From contig CM059624.1 in NCBI GenBank assembly GCA_030435675.1, positions 1,450,769 through 1,514,768 on the forward strand: 64,000 nt of DNA, written 5' to 3'. Shown here piece by piece: positions 1-10,799 of the stretch. Position numbers and translations under genes: made by a program. Under the pieces are notes generated by a model. The model was not told the DNA's origin. It ran no database searches and saw nothing but the letters and a program-made list of their open reading frames with translations. Each line of letters starts with the position of its first letter. Position 1 is the stretch's first letter. The DNA comes from Steinernema hermaphroditum (lineage: Eukaryota; Nematoda; Chromadorea; Rhabditida; Steinernematidae).

Positions 1-1021
1 GTTTTCTGTGTTTCCTTGCTTTCTATGTCTATGCCTGTCCGCTCAGGGATCGCCTTAAGTATCTCTTTGCGACTGTGCCTGAGGAATGGTGCGATGAGAG
101 CGTTGACGATCAGACAACAGCGAATACATTCCCTTTTGCGAGGTATCGAGCCTAGCCGGAACCGACCCCCCGAGTCGGAACGAACCGGATCGGTCAAAGC
201 CATGCTTTTTGTCACTGGTGGTCTTTGATACCGGAACTGGCAGAGTAGAACATTAATAATTGAAACTATGACCATGGTCCCTTGAACTGCTCCGTAGAAT
301 CCCTGTCGCTGGGCACAATGATACATGTGTGAATTCTTTTTATGTCTTACTGCGCATGCAGAGCAACCACTTATCGCTTTCGCCTGGATGTTGGGATCAC
401 TGTCATAAACACAAATCGATATTTGAATCCGACATGACGCAATTAGCGGGAGAAAACAACTACAGAAAAAAGTTTAAAAACATGCAAATACCTTCAAAAT
501 GACCTGTTTTCGAACATTTGACCTAGAATTGTCTAGGTCTTCATATCACACTGTTCGATATAAGCTTACTGTAGGCACCCCGCCCGACAGACTGAACTTA
601 ATTTCTAGAACAGATGTTATCGCAGTCACCTACTCGAGGTTGACTTGACGTGAATAAATTGTGTACCTTACAGTGCACTTGACTTGCATCGTGGACCCCT
701 CTGGTCGTCAGTGATCGTTGAACGTATACCTAATTAACATAATAGTCGGTAATCTCTCTTTTTCAATGCTGTATTTTATTTCCGCCAATTGATGACGCAC
801 TCTGAAAGCGACGGAAGAATATGACTTGAAAGCAGGACGGTTGCGGCTATTTTCCTGGAATACACCTGGACCACTCCAAGCACTAATTGTTTTGGCGCAG
901 TTTTTTTATTAAATTATTAATTACCATAAGGCATTCGGTATCAAATGGCATACGCCATTCGGATACTGCCATGTGGATTACTCACAAGGCCACTCAACAC
1001 GGCGTTTTCCAGAACAAGGAC
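1..1021. other. Intergenic, no gene seen
   Basis: No exon of the receptor family and no recognisable protein on either strand. The short open frames have no domain-like pattern. A receptor gene begins at the right edge. Confidence 0.5.
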
Positions 1022-3150
1022 ATGCGAACAGTGACCACGACTATCGTCGGCATCTTCTATTTTTCGCTGGCTTCCTTTCTCTTTGTTTTGAATGGAGTAC
1101 TTCTAATGGTACGGGTACATTCAGTGATGTGGCCTAGTGGCCGTGATTTCAGACGTTATTGACCAACAAGGAATTTAAATCAAGTACCTACCGAGTCATC
1201 ATCAACATGAACATCGCCTGCATGATGTTGCTGAGTGTTTTTGTTGTTGGCGGTGTGATGACTGTGGCGCAGACCACTTTTAATTATTACTTGGACCGGG
1301 TAAGTCGCATCTTTTCAAGGTTATAAACGTATCGAAAGTGAGTTTTTTGCTTGCCCCGAGAAACAAGTTAACCTCTGAATACTTGGGATTGTGTCCAGGG
1401 TTGTTGAGTATTCGAAAAGCATGGAATATCGAATCGATTTACCCAAGTCGGGCAAACTTTTGAACAAGTCAGCAAAACTCTAAAGAGCATAAGCAATAAG
1501 GTATACCAATTTTCACTAGCGCTATCACTGTGCCGCCCTGGCTCATTGCCAGTGTGTTTGACTCTCACGCGGGGGGTCGGGGGCTCGGTTCCCCGTGGAG
1601 TCTGACACTCTTGTGATTTGAATAGTATTCGATTGCAAAAATGTTGAAAAGATCAAAAAGGCCGAATAGCCTAAAAGTAATCGAATATTTCACAACCCTA
1701 GATGAGTTACGTCAATGCAGACCATTAATATGCACAGAAGTACAGCACAGATTGCTGTTTAGGAATTCATATTGTGGTGGTGTTTTAAGAAAAACGCATA
1801 CATATTATCACATTCCTGCGAATACACTGGTAAACTTTGGCTTCTTGGAAACGCTCCGATTATTTTCGTCATACAGAATACTTATGAGGTGCAATAAAAA
1901 TATTTAATCGTTAACAAAAAAGTCACCGCTTGTCTTCTGGCCTCGCCGCAAGGCACGGTTTCAGAGTTGATAGTGGTGATCCCATCAGTTTTCGAGAGCA
2001 CCTGGAGTTCCAAGCCTTCTTGGAGCGAGGGCGACAATTGTGCCAAGAACGACCGCTCACTCAGGTCATTTCTGAAAGGCCGACCGGATGGTCCCACAGC
2101 TCGCCACCACAAATTCGTGGAGTGTAGAATGTGCTGATCAAATCAGGCCCATTGAGCCATTTGTGGGATTTTAACCGCTGACTAAAATGCATTCTATTTG
2201 TTTTTTTTTTATTATTTGGGGGTGGAGTACCTTAGGTTTAAGGAGCATGACTACAGAATTTAACTATGGGTGAGCGAGGCAAGCATACTCCAATCGGTTA
2301 GATTCAAACACTATCCAAGCAGCTGGATTTGTCTTTCGTCTTTAAACTTAAAGAGCATCAAGGGAAAGAAGACCTGTAGAACAATAATTCTAAGGTGAAC
2401 GTGTCAGAGGTGAACTGCATTTGAAATATGTTAAATAAACACAAAGAAACGAAACAACACAAGTTTGTTTTAAGATTCTCGGCGCACTGGTCATTGCCTC
2501 ATGGCTTCTCTACGTATCGCTTACATTAGCCTTGGCTGTCGACCGCCTTATTACATTCGTCTGTCCCCGATCCAGCAAGTTCTCGATTGCCACGACCATT
2601 CTTACCATCCTGTCCTGGATACTGTGGTTCGTCGTTCTAATTGTCCTTTCTCTGCCTGGCTATCGGGTTAGTTATGATGGCGGCAACATGTTCTACTACT
2701 GGAACTACACTGATGAGCCAGGAGCTCAGATATTTTTAAATTGTGAGCCTTACTACGACATCAGTGTTATCGTCATGGTGTTGTTCATTTACATGGCTGT
2801 ATTTTCGCATCTCAGAAAGGTACTGGTATTATGGGATCTATGTACTTAGCTTATGCGTCTAGATGGGACACATGTCAGGAAACCAATCAAGTAGCTTCAA
2901 AGCCGAGATGAGAATTTTCGTTGTCGCTTTCATATCATTCACGTATGAGACTTTGTGTGTGATATTGTGGTTTTGGATTCCGGAAAGTCTGGGGAAGCTT
3001 GAAGCAACGAACATTGCCATGAACACAGCCTGGATTGTCGAAGGTGGAATGTTCGTTACCCTTACGCTTATAATCAGCACGAACCTGAGAAGAAGTGTGA
3101 TCAGGACGATGCGAAAGAAAAACAAAGTATTCGTCGTTTCACACACCTGA
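1022..3150 (+). CDS. R1: 7TM chemoreceptor-like protein (Srx/Srt-type), 4 exons
   Basis: Predicted 288-residue receptor. Exons 1022-1108, 1153-1299, 2475-2819 and 2863-3150 join in phase 0. TM1 is at about residues 6-28, TM2 43-67, TM3 80-99 followed by DRL at 101-103, TM4 111-136, TM5 172-190, TM6 206-230, TM7 243-266 with the variant WIVEGGMF (family: WIIECGMF), then a basic tail. The start is the Met that gives the 29-codon exon 1 of its paralogs. The loop between TM4 and TM5 has YYWNY and EPGAQ, shared with R2, its nearest relative. Intron 2 is about 1.2 kb instead of about 45-70 nt and holds a repeat A copy. AATAAA lies 5 nt after the stop. Family: nematode serpentine receptors expected in sensory neurons; ligand unknown. 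Confidence 0.85.
1985..2115 (-). repeat. Dispersed repeat A, copy inside intron 2 of R1
   Basis: Recognised by similarity to the other A copies: a block reading (on the minus strand) towards 'gagcggtcgttcttggc' and then 'ggcacaattgtcgcc'. It probably accounts for part of the expansion of R1 intron 2. Boundaries are approximate. Confidence 0.6.
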
Positions 3151-4321
3151 TGCAAATAAAAAATGAAAGAATAACCGCTACAACGCTGGGCGGAACTAAA
3201 TAAGAATAAGGTGCTCCATTCGATTGTTTAAGTAGTTAATCCTACTCGAAGAATGCCATGAAGGCCGTTCAAAACTACACTATCGGCATGAAACATTTTT
3301 AATGAGACACAGATTTTTTACAGACATACAAGGGATATTTCTTGCTGTCGGCTTCATTCGGTCAGTGTAGGAAAATGTCAATTTTTCAGTTCATTGGTTC
3401 GCTGATCATATCATCCGCTCATTTTGAATCCACTCGTTTCCGTTGCGTTCTCAAAAGTGGTGATGCATCTATAGCGCGAATGAGGGACCGACCGTTCGCC
3501 TTCACCACTTGAGTGAGAGTCTTCAATGTTCCAATCCAATATTTTTCGACAATGGCCACTAAAAAGGAAACGACCTTCTTGAGATGGTTATGTTCATCAC
3601 TCCGTTTTGTCAGCGTTGTTATTGAGGGTCCGGCACTATTTGTGCCGTCATCTGCGCCGTGCCGCCGCGACTCCAACGGATACAGCTCGAAATTCGCTGA
3701 AGATGCTTCGGAACTCTGAACTTTGGCCAAACTAAAGATGGGGTCCCCTATCATACATTCGTCACTCCCTTCCGAAATCAAACTGAAGACGAGATCCCTT
3801 CACAGCGTCGTCACATCGCACAGTCAGTCATTCGACTTTTTGTCTAGTAGACGAACGCTGACCATTCGTAGCAACGTTTGTAGTCTCGTCAATTCGTTAA
3901 ATCGGTGCTGAGAAAAACAAGACAATAAAAGTACAAAACATGCTAAAGCAAAGAACGCCTACTCTACAAACTACTCAGACAGTCCGACAATAGGACTCAA
4001 TATAATGAATTACATTAATTGTTTAATACACCGTTCATTAATCTTTGACAGCCTGACAATTCCCCTCTTTTTCGGAAGTTCCCGCATCGTATCTGTGTCA
4101 CATGTGTCACATGTTGTCCTGTTAACAACTGATGAAGTTCAAATACAAAATAACGACTTGAATCCGTAGATCTACAACTAGTACAACATTTGTTAAACGT
4201 CAGCCGGTGACACTGAAAACATTCTTATTATCTACAATTGTACCATAATGAGATTATAATTTCCTATTTCAAAACAGCAACTCCTTTATAATCTCACAAA
4301 AGCTGTTTGTTCCTGGGAGCA
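3151..4321. other. Intergenic with a receptor exon fragment
   Basis: About 1.2 kb between R1 and R2. It contains the fragment at 3340-3420 and a 120-codon minus-strand open frame (3419-3781) that I do not recognise. Nothing else is supported. Confidence 0.5.
3340..3420 (+). pseudogene. Relic of receptor intron 2 / exon 3 start (copy of R2)
   Basis: A run of 'ggaaaatgtcaatttttcag' followed by a diverged 'ttcattggttcgctgatcat' repeats the end of R2 intron 2 and the first codons of R2 exon 3 (4622-4665). The similarity stops abruptly near 3408. No other exons follow, so this is a truncated duplicate, not a gene. Confidence 0.8.
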
Positions 4322-5313
4322 ATGGAGGAGTGGGTCCGTACCTTTGCTGGCATTTTCTATTTGCTATTGTCAACGATTCTCTTTGGTCTTAATGGCCTTC
4401 TTCTGGTGGTAAGTTCAATGTCTTCTGTGTCCGTGAATCGTAGTATTTCCTAGACGATGATTATGAACAAGGAGTTCAAGACAAAAACGTATCGCATTAT
4501 CAAGACCATATGCTTTGCCTGTATGATGCAACTTTTCGTCCTTGCTGTCGGTGGTGTCATGACACTAAGACAGAGCTATTTAAACGACTCCTTCTACAGG
4601 GTTAGTGAGAAGTTTAGTAGTGGGAAAATGTCAATTTTTCAGTTTCTTGGATCGCTGATCATAGCGTCTTGGTTTCTTGCCGTATCGATGACTCTGACCC
4701 TAGCTGTAGATCGTCTGTTCACGTTTATTGCCCCTCGCTCGAAGAAATATTCCATTATCACTAACGGGCTGACAGGACTGTGCTGGGCCCTGTGGATAGC
4801 GGTATTTGTGATTGTGAGTATACCTGGGATGCGATGGTCCTACGAGAGTTACTACTATTGGAACTACAGCTATGAGCCAGGAGCGCAGATTATGGAGCGA
4901 CTGGAGCCTTTCTTTGATTTGTCGATATTTGCAGTCGTCCTCTTGATCTACCTGTTTATCTTTGTTCACCTTAAGAAGGTACAGAAAGTGATCGATCATA
5001 TAGTATTTTTCTGCTTCAGGTCTCGTCTTTCGCTGAAACAAAACTGTCAAAAGCGGAAATGAGAATCCTGTTTGTGGCAGTAATATCCTACATCTATGAA
5101 ACCGTATTCATCGCATGTGCATTCTACATTCCGGTCGATTATACGAACAACGAATTCGCGGACATTGTGCTCAATACGGCTTGGATCATAGACGAAGGAA
5201 TGTTTACCATTTTAATCCTTATTCTGAACAGCAACGTGAGAAGAAAAATGACTGACATGATCTGTCCGAAGACCCAAAAAGTGATGTCTGTTTCGAGAAT
5301 TCAGTTGAAATAA
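4322..5313 (+). CDS. R2: 7TM chemoreceptor-like protein, 4 exons
   Basis: Predicted 287 residues from exons 4322-4408, 4454-4600, 4643-4978 and 5020-5313. Exon 2 encodes the short loop NKEFKTKTYR and TM2; exon 3 carries TM3, AVDRLFTF, TM4, a loop rich in Tyr/Trp (YYYWNYSYEPGAQ) and TM5; exon 4 carries TM6 and TM7. The TM7 motif is WIIDEGMF, where Asp-Glu replaces the usual Glu-Cys. Exon 3 is nine nt shorter than in most paralogs, in the loop after TM4. The stop codon TAA overlaps an AATAAA hexamer (5309-5314), which implies a very short 3' UTR. Closest relative in the window: R1. Confidence 0.88.
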
Positions 5314-6106
5314 ATGACCAGGCAATAATGCTCCAACAAAAATGATCTATGTGTGACGAAATGTAGGCCTCCTCTCCTAGCGTTATGCACTTAGCGTCCG
5401 ATAATACAGCCCTGTGTTTGTGTCAGTTTGTGTGTTAGTGAAAACAATGAGTTTAAGTATGTTTAAGGGTAAATTGGGAATGACCGGGGAGATACGAATG
5501 TCACATCAATGAAAAAGGGTAACATGGTCCTTTTTAGGATGCCTAGAGTGCCGTTGGGTAGGTAATATTTTTCAGGAATAATACACTCAGGCAGTAGTAC
5601 TTCTACGTCTAAGGGCACCTTTCAATGTTCCCTTATTAGTGTCCGATAATCCATTAACCAGTTTCTTTGTGTCAGTTTGTGCGGGCGTTGAGGTGTCGGC
5701 ACGACGCATCGGAGTGCGTGTAGTGCGCAGTTTCGCAGAATTCCATCCGATCGGACAATAGAAGCGATAGTTTTAATTATTCAGAAGCTTTAGGTTGTGT
5801 GTGTGGTCAGGAACAGATGAAACAAGCTAATCTGGACAGCAACGAAATCGAACAGAACCGTGGTGCAGCTGACCCGCCGTCGGTGCTGTTGCTCTTTTTG
5901 TCGCTGATAACCTCTTTGTCGCCTCTGCCCCGCCGTTTTTGTCACATCTGGTGTCCGCGCGTATTCCAATAACAGACTTCTGGCGCCCTGTCAACAAAGT
6001 CATAAAAGACGTCCTCTCACTCGGATCAATTTCTCAATTTCGCTCTTTTTCTCCTCAGCGATACCTCCCATTACTGATCCTTCTATTTTTTTAAATAAAC
6101 CGAATT
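5314..6106. other. Intergenic, no gene seen
   Basis: Contains an imperfect direct repeat: 'gtccgataat' followed some 30 nt later by 'tgtgtcagtttgtg', at about 5396-5435 and 5639-5685. No coding pattern is convincing. Confidence 0.45.
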
Positions 6107-6211
6107 ATGGATACTGAACGTATCTGTCGGATAGACCTCACGCGGGCCTGTTCCAAATGCCGTCACCGTCGAGCAGATTGTCGCATCTGGCAAGTCGTCT
6201 TTAACTACAGG

Positions 6212-6658
6212 GCGCGAGTGGCACTGCCTGTTACTCGCACTTAGAGCTGCTCGAAGAAAGCATCTGCACAAGGTGGCAACAGCTCAAAAAGCGACGGAAG
6301 CGTCCAAACGTCGAATCGAAGCGGCCGAAATTCAGGTAAATACGCTGTACATAGTACTTAATATCAGAAAGAACTGTCTCAGCATCTGGAGTCTCGTCAC
6401 CGTGCACCTATTCCTATAACGCCACCTCCAAATACTGTTAAAGACATGCTGACGACTGCTATCAAAAGGGCCGCCAGGTGAGATTTTTTAGAGAAACAAC
6501 ATAACAGTCTCATAATGTAGAATACGGTTTTATCTTGCAGGGCCGGAAGCAGCTCAGATGAGGACGATCGGATGCAAGAAGAAATCACGTTTTATGAATC
6601 GTCTTCGAAAAAGTCGCGAACGACTGACCAAATGTATCGCAAAATTGGTCACTTGTAG
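6212..6658 (+). CDS. Unrecognised basic, Ser/Lys/Arg-rich protein (partial gene, 3 exons visible)
   Basis: I do not recognise the family. Three exons join cleanly: about 6212-6335 (after an acceptor ctacag), about 6381-6477 (acceptor ctgtctcag) and 6541-6658 (acceptor atcttgcag), ending at TAG 6656-6658. The protein is highly charged: an Ala/Lys/Arg-rich helix-like stretch, a proline-rich patch (APIPITPPPN) and an acidic serine patch (SSSDEDD) followed by SSSKKSR. This resembles a nuclear or nucleic-acid-associated protein, but that is inference. The 5' end is uncertain: an ATG at 6107 opens a short frame with a CxxC-like pattern, and a 49-nt intron could join it. Downstream, the same frame stays Ser/Thr/Lys-rich past the stop, so the TAG may be a lesion. 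It is not related to the neighbouring receptors. Confidence 0.45.
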
Positions 6659-7246
6659 TCCACCATCAACAGTGCATGCAAGAGGGATTCACAGTCTACA
6701 AGCAACCGGAAGGACTCCACTGCGACCGCCAAACGCAATGCCCGTCTGTAGTAAGCATCTCCAATCAATCGGCAGTGAAACGGTGTGCGGTCCGCCATGT
6801 AAGTGCCCTCAGAAAATCAAACACTCCAGCTTCTAAAAGGGAAAACGAGCGCTCCTCACACTCGATTCGATAAGACCACAAGTCTGTTCGATCGACAAGC
6901 CGTCGAATCTTCGAGCTCACCCCGATGCACCAGGACGAGCTCGTAGATTCGACGATGGGAGTAGACGTGTCTACGTGTCTCACGCTACGAATCCCTCTGC
7001 AGGCTGCTTAATTTCCTCAAGCCTTACAGTTTTGAGACAATGCCATGGCAGCGTGTACCGATGCTTCCCAGTGCGACCCGTCTAACAGTCTTCGACAGCA
7101 ACGTCCTTTCGTGCATCCTAGGCTACGGATCTCCGTCGCAACTATTCACTGTTCACGAATTAATGGATTTTGAAGAATGTGTCTATGTACTACGTGTTTT
7201 TGAGCCTGTGCTCATCAGGAACTTCGATGAGAATCTCATAAACTGA
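6659..7246 (+). pseudogene. Possible decayed 3' part of the gene at 6212-6658
   Basis: Open segments in alternating frames (for example NRKDSTATAKRNARL, then KSNTPASKRENERSS, then a 3' segment ending at 7246) keep the Ser/Lys/Arg bias of the upstream exons, broken by stops near 6720, 6873 and 6940. This could be the rest of the same gene with frameshifts, or unidentified introns. It could equally be non-coding. Confidence 0.25.
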
Positions 7247-7694
7247 TGTTTGTTGTAGTTTTTTTTTTGCTCATTTAACATAAAAATGTTACCTTTTGTA
7301 TCTTCTGTTGTGTCCGTGAACAGGACGACGAGGCGTCAGAGGGGTATCATAGATTCGGCTCCTTCCTTGCTGTTTTTAAATGATCAAAGGTCAGATGGTG
7401 GGTATGTATACCTTCTCTGACCGTGGGTTCCTAGTGCGCTTGTGGCTGAGTGGTACAAGGCGACTTCCACGCGAAGCCCTCCGGGTTCGATTCCCCCTTG
7501 CCCAGCCTTCTGTCTCTATTTCATTTCTCTGTGACGGATTTGAACCTGATGATCATCAGGTTCACGTGCAACGTGCAACCTAAATTTTGTGCTCCTTTGG
7601 CCTTACTAGGTACTGGATGTCCATAGGAATTTTTTAACATTTTTTCGCGTTATGGCGACGCCACATTAGCCCGGAGAGAGAATAAGTAATTGAA
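7247..7694. other. Intergenic with a tRNA-like sequence
   Basis: Apart from the tRNA-like stretch at 7436-7502, I see nothing supported between the unrecognised gene and R3. Confidence 0.5.
7436..7502 (+). tRNA. tRNA-like sequence (degenerate; Ser/Leu-like), possibly a pseudogene or SINE head
   Basis: It carries a perfect polymerase III A-box TGGCTGAGTGG (7443-7453) and a perfect B-box GGTTCGATTCC (7484-7494) at tRNA-like spacing. An anticodon-like stem (gactt/aagcc, one mismatch) frames a loop reading ccacgcg. U33 is missing, and the acceptor arms (gcgcttg against the sequence after the T arm) do not pair. This argues against a working tRNA and for a tRNA-derived relic. Confidence 0.4.
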
Positions 7695-8920
7695 TCATTT
7701 TAATGGAATAATCGACACAGTGACAGTGGTCTGCTTTGGTCTCATCATCAAGATAACCTTCTTTCGCAACGTTTTGTTAATAACCAAAGTAAGTAGCGCG
7801 AACAATCCGCATTCGACCATTCAAACGGTGTTAAAGATCACAAGGGCAACCGTAGGGTCGACGAAGTCCATTGGCATCCAAAAACACGTCACCACAAAGA
7901 GCAGTTCGTAAAGTAGAGTTATCGCTGCTGGAAGAAAGATTCGTATTTCGACCTTGTACGAAGTGGACTGCGAAGAAGACAGCTTTCGGAGCTAAATAAC
8001 AGGAGAATGTAGATACACGCAAGCAACTGACCTTCACAAGATGCCAACAGACTATAACGTAGATGACGAATATAACAGCAAACATGCTAACATCGAAAAA
8101 GGGCTCGATCTGAGCGAACTTCTGCGATCCATTTTTTTCGTCATAAAACAGCCACATATAGTAAATGCCATTGTGATTATAACTGTAGCCAAAGTCGGGC
8201 AAAGACATGAGTATAGCAACGATTAAGAACAAAAGCCAGGAAAGAATCATCATCGCATTGGTCACAGTAGACTGCTGGAAGAGAGATGGACACACAAATA
8301 TGAGCAGTCGATCCACAGCTAGAGTAAGTGATATGCCGAGATAAAGGAACCAAGACGATTCGACCAGTATTCCGAGAACCTTGATTAATGTATTGGATTG
8401 GATACATGATGACATATGATATATAGCCAAATTTTGGCCAGGATCTAATTGTCTAGTATACGAAAGCGCAAAAGAACACAGAAACTGACTGTGTGTGGGA
8501 GCTTCTTTCTGTTCGCTTGAGTCCTCTCACACCGACGAGCAAAAGTGGATGAATTTGGCTAGGTTGGATCAGAGCCGGCTCACGAACATGTCAACTTCAC
8601 TAATAATTTTGGCCAGCAGAAAAGAGAAGCGACTCACCCTGTCCAGATAGAAATTGAAGTTGTCCTGAGCCGCTGTCATGACCCCACCAACGGACATGGG
8701 CAGCAACTGGAGGACACACGAAAAGCACAAAGTTTTGATTGCCCTATAGGTAGTGCTCTTGTATTCTTTGTGCACAAACAACGCCTGAAAAGATCCGAAT
8801 ATACCGATGCTTGTGTGTTCATTGACTAACCATCAGAAGTAAGGCATTCAGAGTGAGTAAAGAAGATGACAGAATGAGATAACTTACTCCTGCTACGATC
8901 GAATATAAAGACACAGGCAT
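7695..8920 (-). pseudogene. R3: 7TM chemoreceptor gene with a premature stop in TM7
   Basis: Complete family gene model: exons 8920-8831, 8784-8638, 8379-8032 and 7991-7695, all phase 0, with intact splice sites (293 codons). Codon 252 is TGA (complement of 7821-7823), exactly where all paralogs have the Trp of the W-I-(I/V)-E-C-G motif. Here the frame reads NTV-stop-MVECGLF and is open again to the normal end. A truncated product would lack TM7. Everything else looks functional (AVDRLLIF, DFGYSY loop, basic tail KKVILMM). It is either a young pseudogene, a segregating null allele, or a sequencing error. Intron 2 (258 nt) is longer than usual. Confidence 0.85.
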
Positions 8921-9734
8921 CTTCAACGAAGAAGATAGAAGACGCTTCGAATTCCATTGATATTGACGGCAGGCGAGCTTTGTAATTGAGCATAATGGGA
9001 ATGTTTTTTAGCGGCTGGCTACGTCACATCCCGATAAGGCTGAGCACTTTTGACTCACTAAAAGTCCTATTCAGTGTGATCGGAACGGTTGCGATTCTGA
9101 TTCTGGTTAGATTTTTTGAATTGTTCTTGTTGTCAGTCCTTTGGAAAGAGGGCACGAGAACACAGAGCAACAGAGAATGAATGGCATTTAGGAACTCTCA
9201 CCAGAACGACTAACTTTCGATAGATAACAGGGAACATGATATGAACCCACACCGGATCAAAGAGCCGTCTTTTCGAAGCAGATGTAATTTCCGAACACTC
9301 TGTGCCGAAAACGCTCCGAGAAGTAAAAGATCCGACGCCGTTTCTGGAGGTTCGACGACTCCCAGATGCCTCATCGACATCAACTCCACGATAGGGATGA
9401 AGCCAACTGCAAGATGCATCCTCTATCTGTCTATTAATCGGTGTCATACAAGAAGGAATGACAAGCCATATACTGCAACACAGGTGATAGTCCAGTCAAA
9501 AAGAAGTTCACTCATTTTCCGTTGCTGATGTATCCACCGCATGACGAATATTTACCACACATACACTTACAATAAACCCTTTGTTCCGTCATTCTGATAC
9601 CGTAGTGACGGAGACATGTTGAAAACAAGAACAGGTGGCGAGACGACTGTCATAAGCAAAACGTTCCTTGTCATCAAACATCTGAGTTATTCCAAAAAAA
9701 GAAAGTTCATTTCCTTTTTCTTCAGTTATCCGCT
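8921..9734. other. Intergenic with repeat C
   Basis: Holds one copy of repeat C (9215-9450). The open frame at 8986-9180 encodes a hydrophobic peptide with no family pattern, and I do not call it. Confidence 0.5.
9215..9450 (+). repeat. Dispersed repeat C
   Basis: It shares with the copies at 27230-27415 and 44700-44930 the order: 'gctccgagaag..aag', 'tctggaggttcgac', 'cgacatcaac', 'gatgaagcc', and the end 'ctattaatc.gtgtcat.caag'. Open frames through the copies are not conserved in a protein-like way, so I treat it as a non-autonomous mobile repeat. Confidence 0.65.
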
Positions 9735-10799
9735 ATGGATCTGTGCGCCATTATTGTCGGAATTTCTTACTTCATACTGTCAGCCATATTTCTATTTATA
9801 AATGGTATAATCATTGTGGTAAGCGGTAAATAAAGGGTCTAGTATGGAATAGGACCACATTTAGGTATTGTCTGTGAACAAGGAGTTCAAGAGCATCACC
9901 TATCGGATTATCAAAACCTTGTGTTTTTCATGCATTCTGCAACTGATCCCTTTCCTAATCGGTGGAGTTATGTCAGTGGCTCAAAGCTCTTTAAGTTATC
10001 ACCTTGACAGGGTATGCTAAAAGTCAACGAACCCTAAGTTCTTTTCTAGGTTCTGGGAATCCTGGTCCAATCAGGGTGGATGTTCTACATCTGTGTCACA
10101 TTCACGCTAGCAGTGGATCGCCTTCTGATCTTCACATGTCCCAGATCACCCAAACTGTTGACAATCCCTGTTATCCTACTGATATTTTCTTTCATCTTTT
10201 GCCTCAGTACTGCTACTCTTATGGCTCTCAACGTATTCTCATTTACTTACAAGCATGCGGGGGGTTACTATTTCTGGGGCTACGACATCGAAGGCAATCG
10301 TAAATCCGCCTTTGTTCTGTCCATAGAGCCGTATGTCGATATGGGCATCTTCGCCATGAACTTTGTTGTATATATTGCAATTTGCATTCACCTCCTTAAG
10401 GTTTGCCTCAACGATATATCGGCTCAAACATGAACGTTTCAGATGAAGAAGCTAGCCGGTCCTAAGTCCAATTTCCAAAAAGCCGAAATCAGAATATTCA
10501 CAGTGGCTTTGATATCCTTCACATATGAGGCACTGTTCGTAATTTGGACCTTTTGGGTGCCAATCTTCAGCATCCTAGGGGTTAAAGCTACGTTCATCTT
10601 CTTGAATATGACGTGGATCGTCGAGTGCGGAATGTTTGCTTCGCTTACCTTGATCATTAATGGGAATCTAAGAAGAAAGGTGATGGACATGGTGACCGGG
10701 AAAAATACTGTTGTAACCGTGTCCAGTATACAACCGCCAAGGGCAAAGGCAATCATTCCGAAAATGCGCTTGGTTCGCCGTTTATCTAAGAGTAAATAA
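9735..10799 (+). CDS. R4: 7TM chemoreceptor-like protein, 4 exons
   Basis: Predicted 312 residues, the longest of the array, from exons 9735-9818, 9865-10011, 10050-10400 and 10443-10799. Exon 1 (28 codons) begins MDLCAIIVG, almost the same as R5. Exon 2 has NKEFKSITYRIIKTLCFSC, the 'KTLCFSC' signature shared with R3, R5 and R6. Exon 3 carries AVDRLLIFTCPRS and a loop KHAGGYYFWGYD. The C-terminal tail after TM7 is about 20 residues longer than usual and very basic (RAKAIIPKMRLVRRLSKSK). The TAA stop overlaps AATAAA (10795-10800). A TTCAG acceptor-like site ends 9 nt before the ATG, compatible with trans-splicing. Confidence 0.88.

Noticed and set aside
3419..3781. 120-codon minus-strand open frame
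   Set aside because: No recognisable motif, no neighbouring exon; adjoins a receptor fragment and may be repeat-derived.
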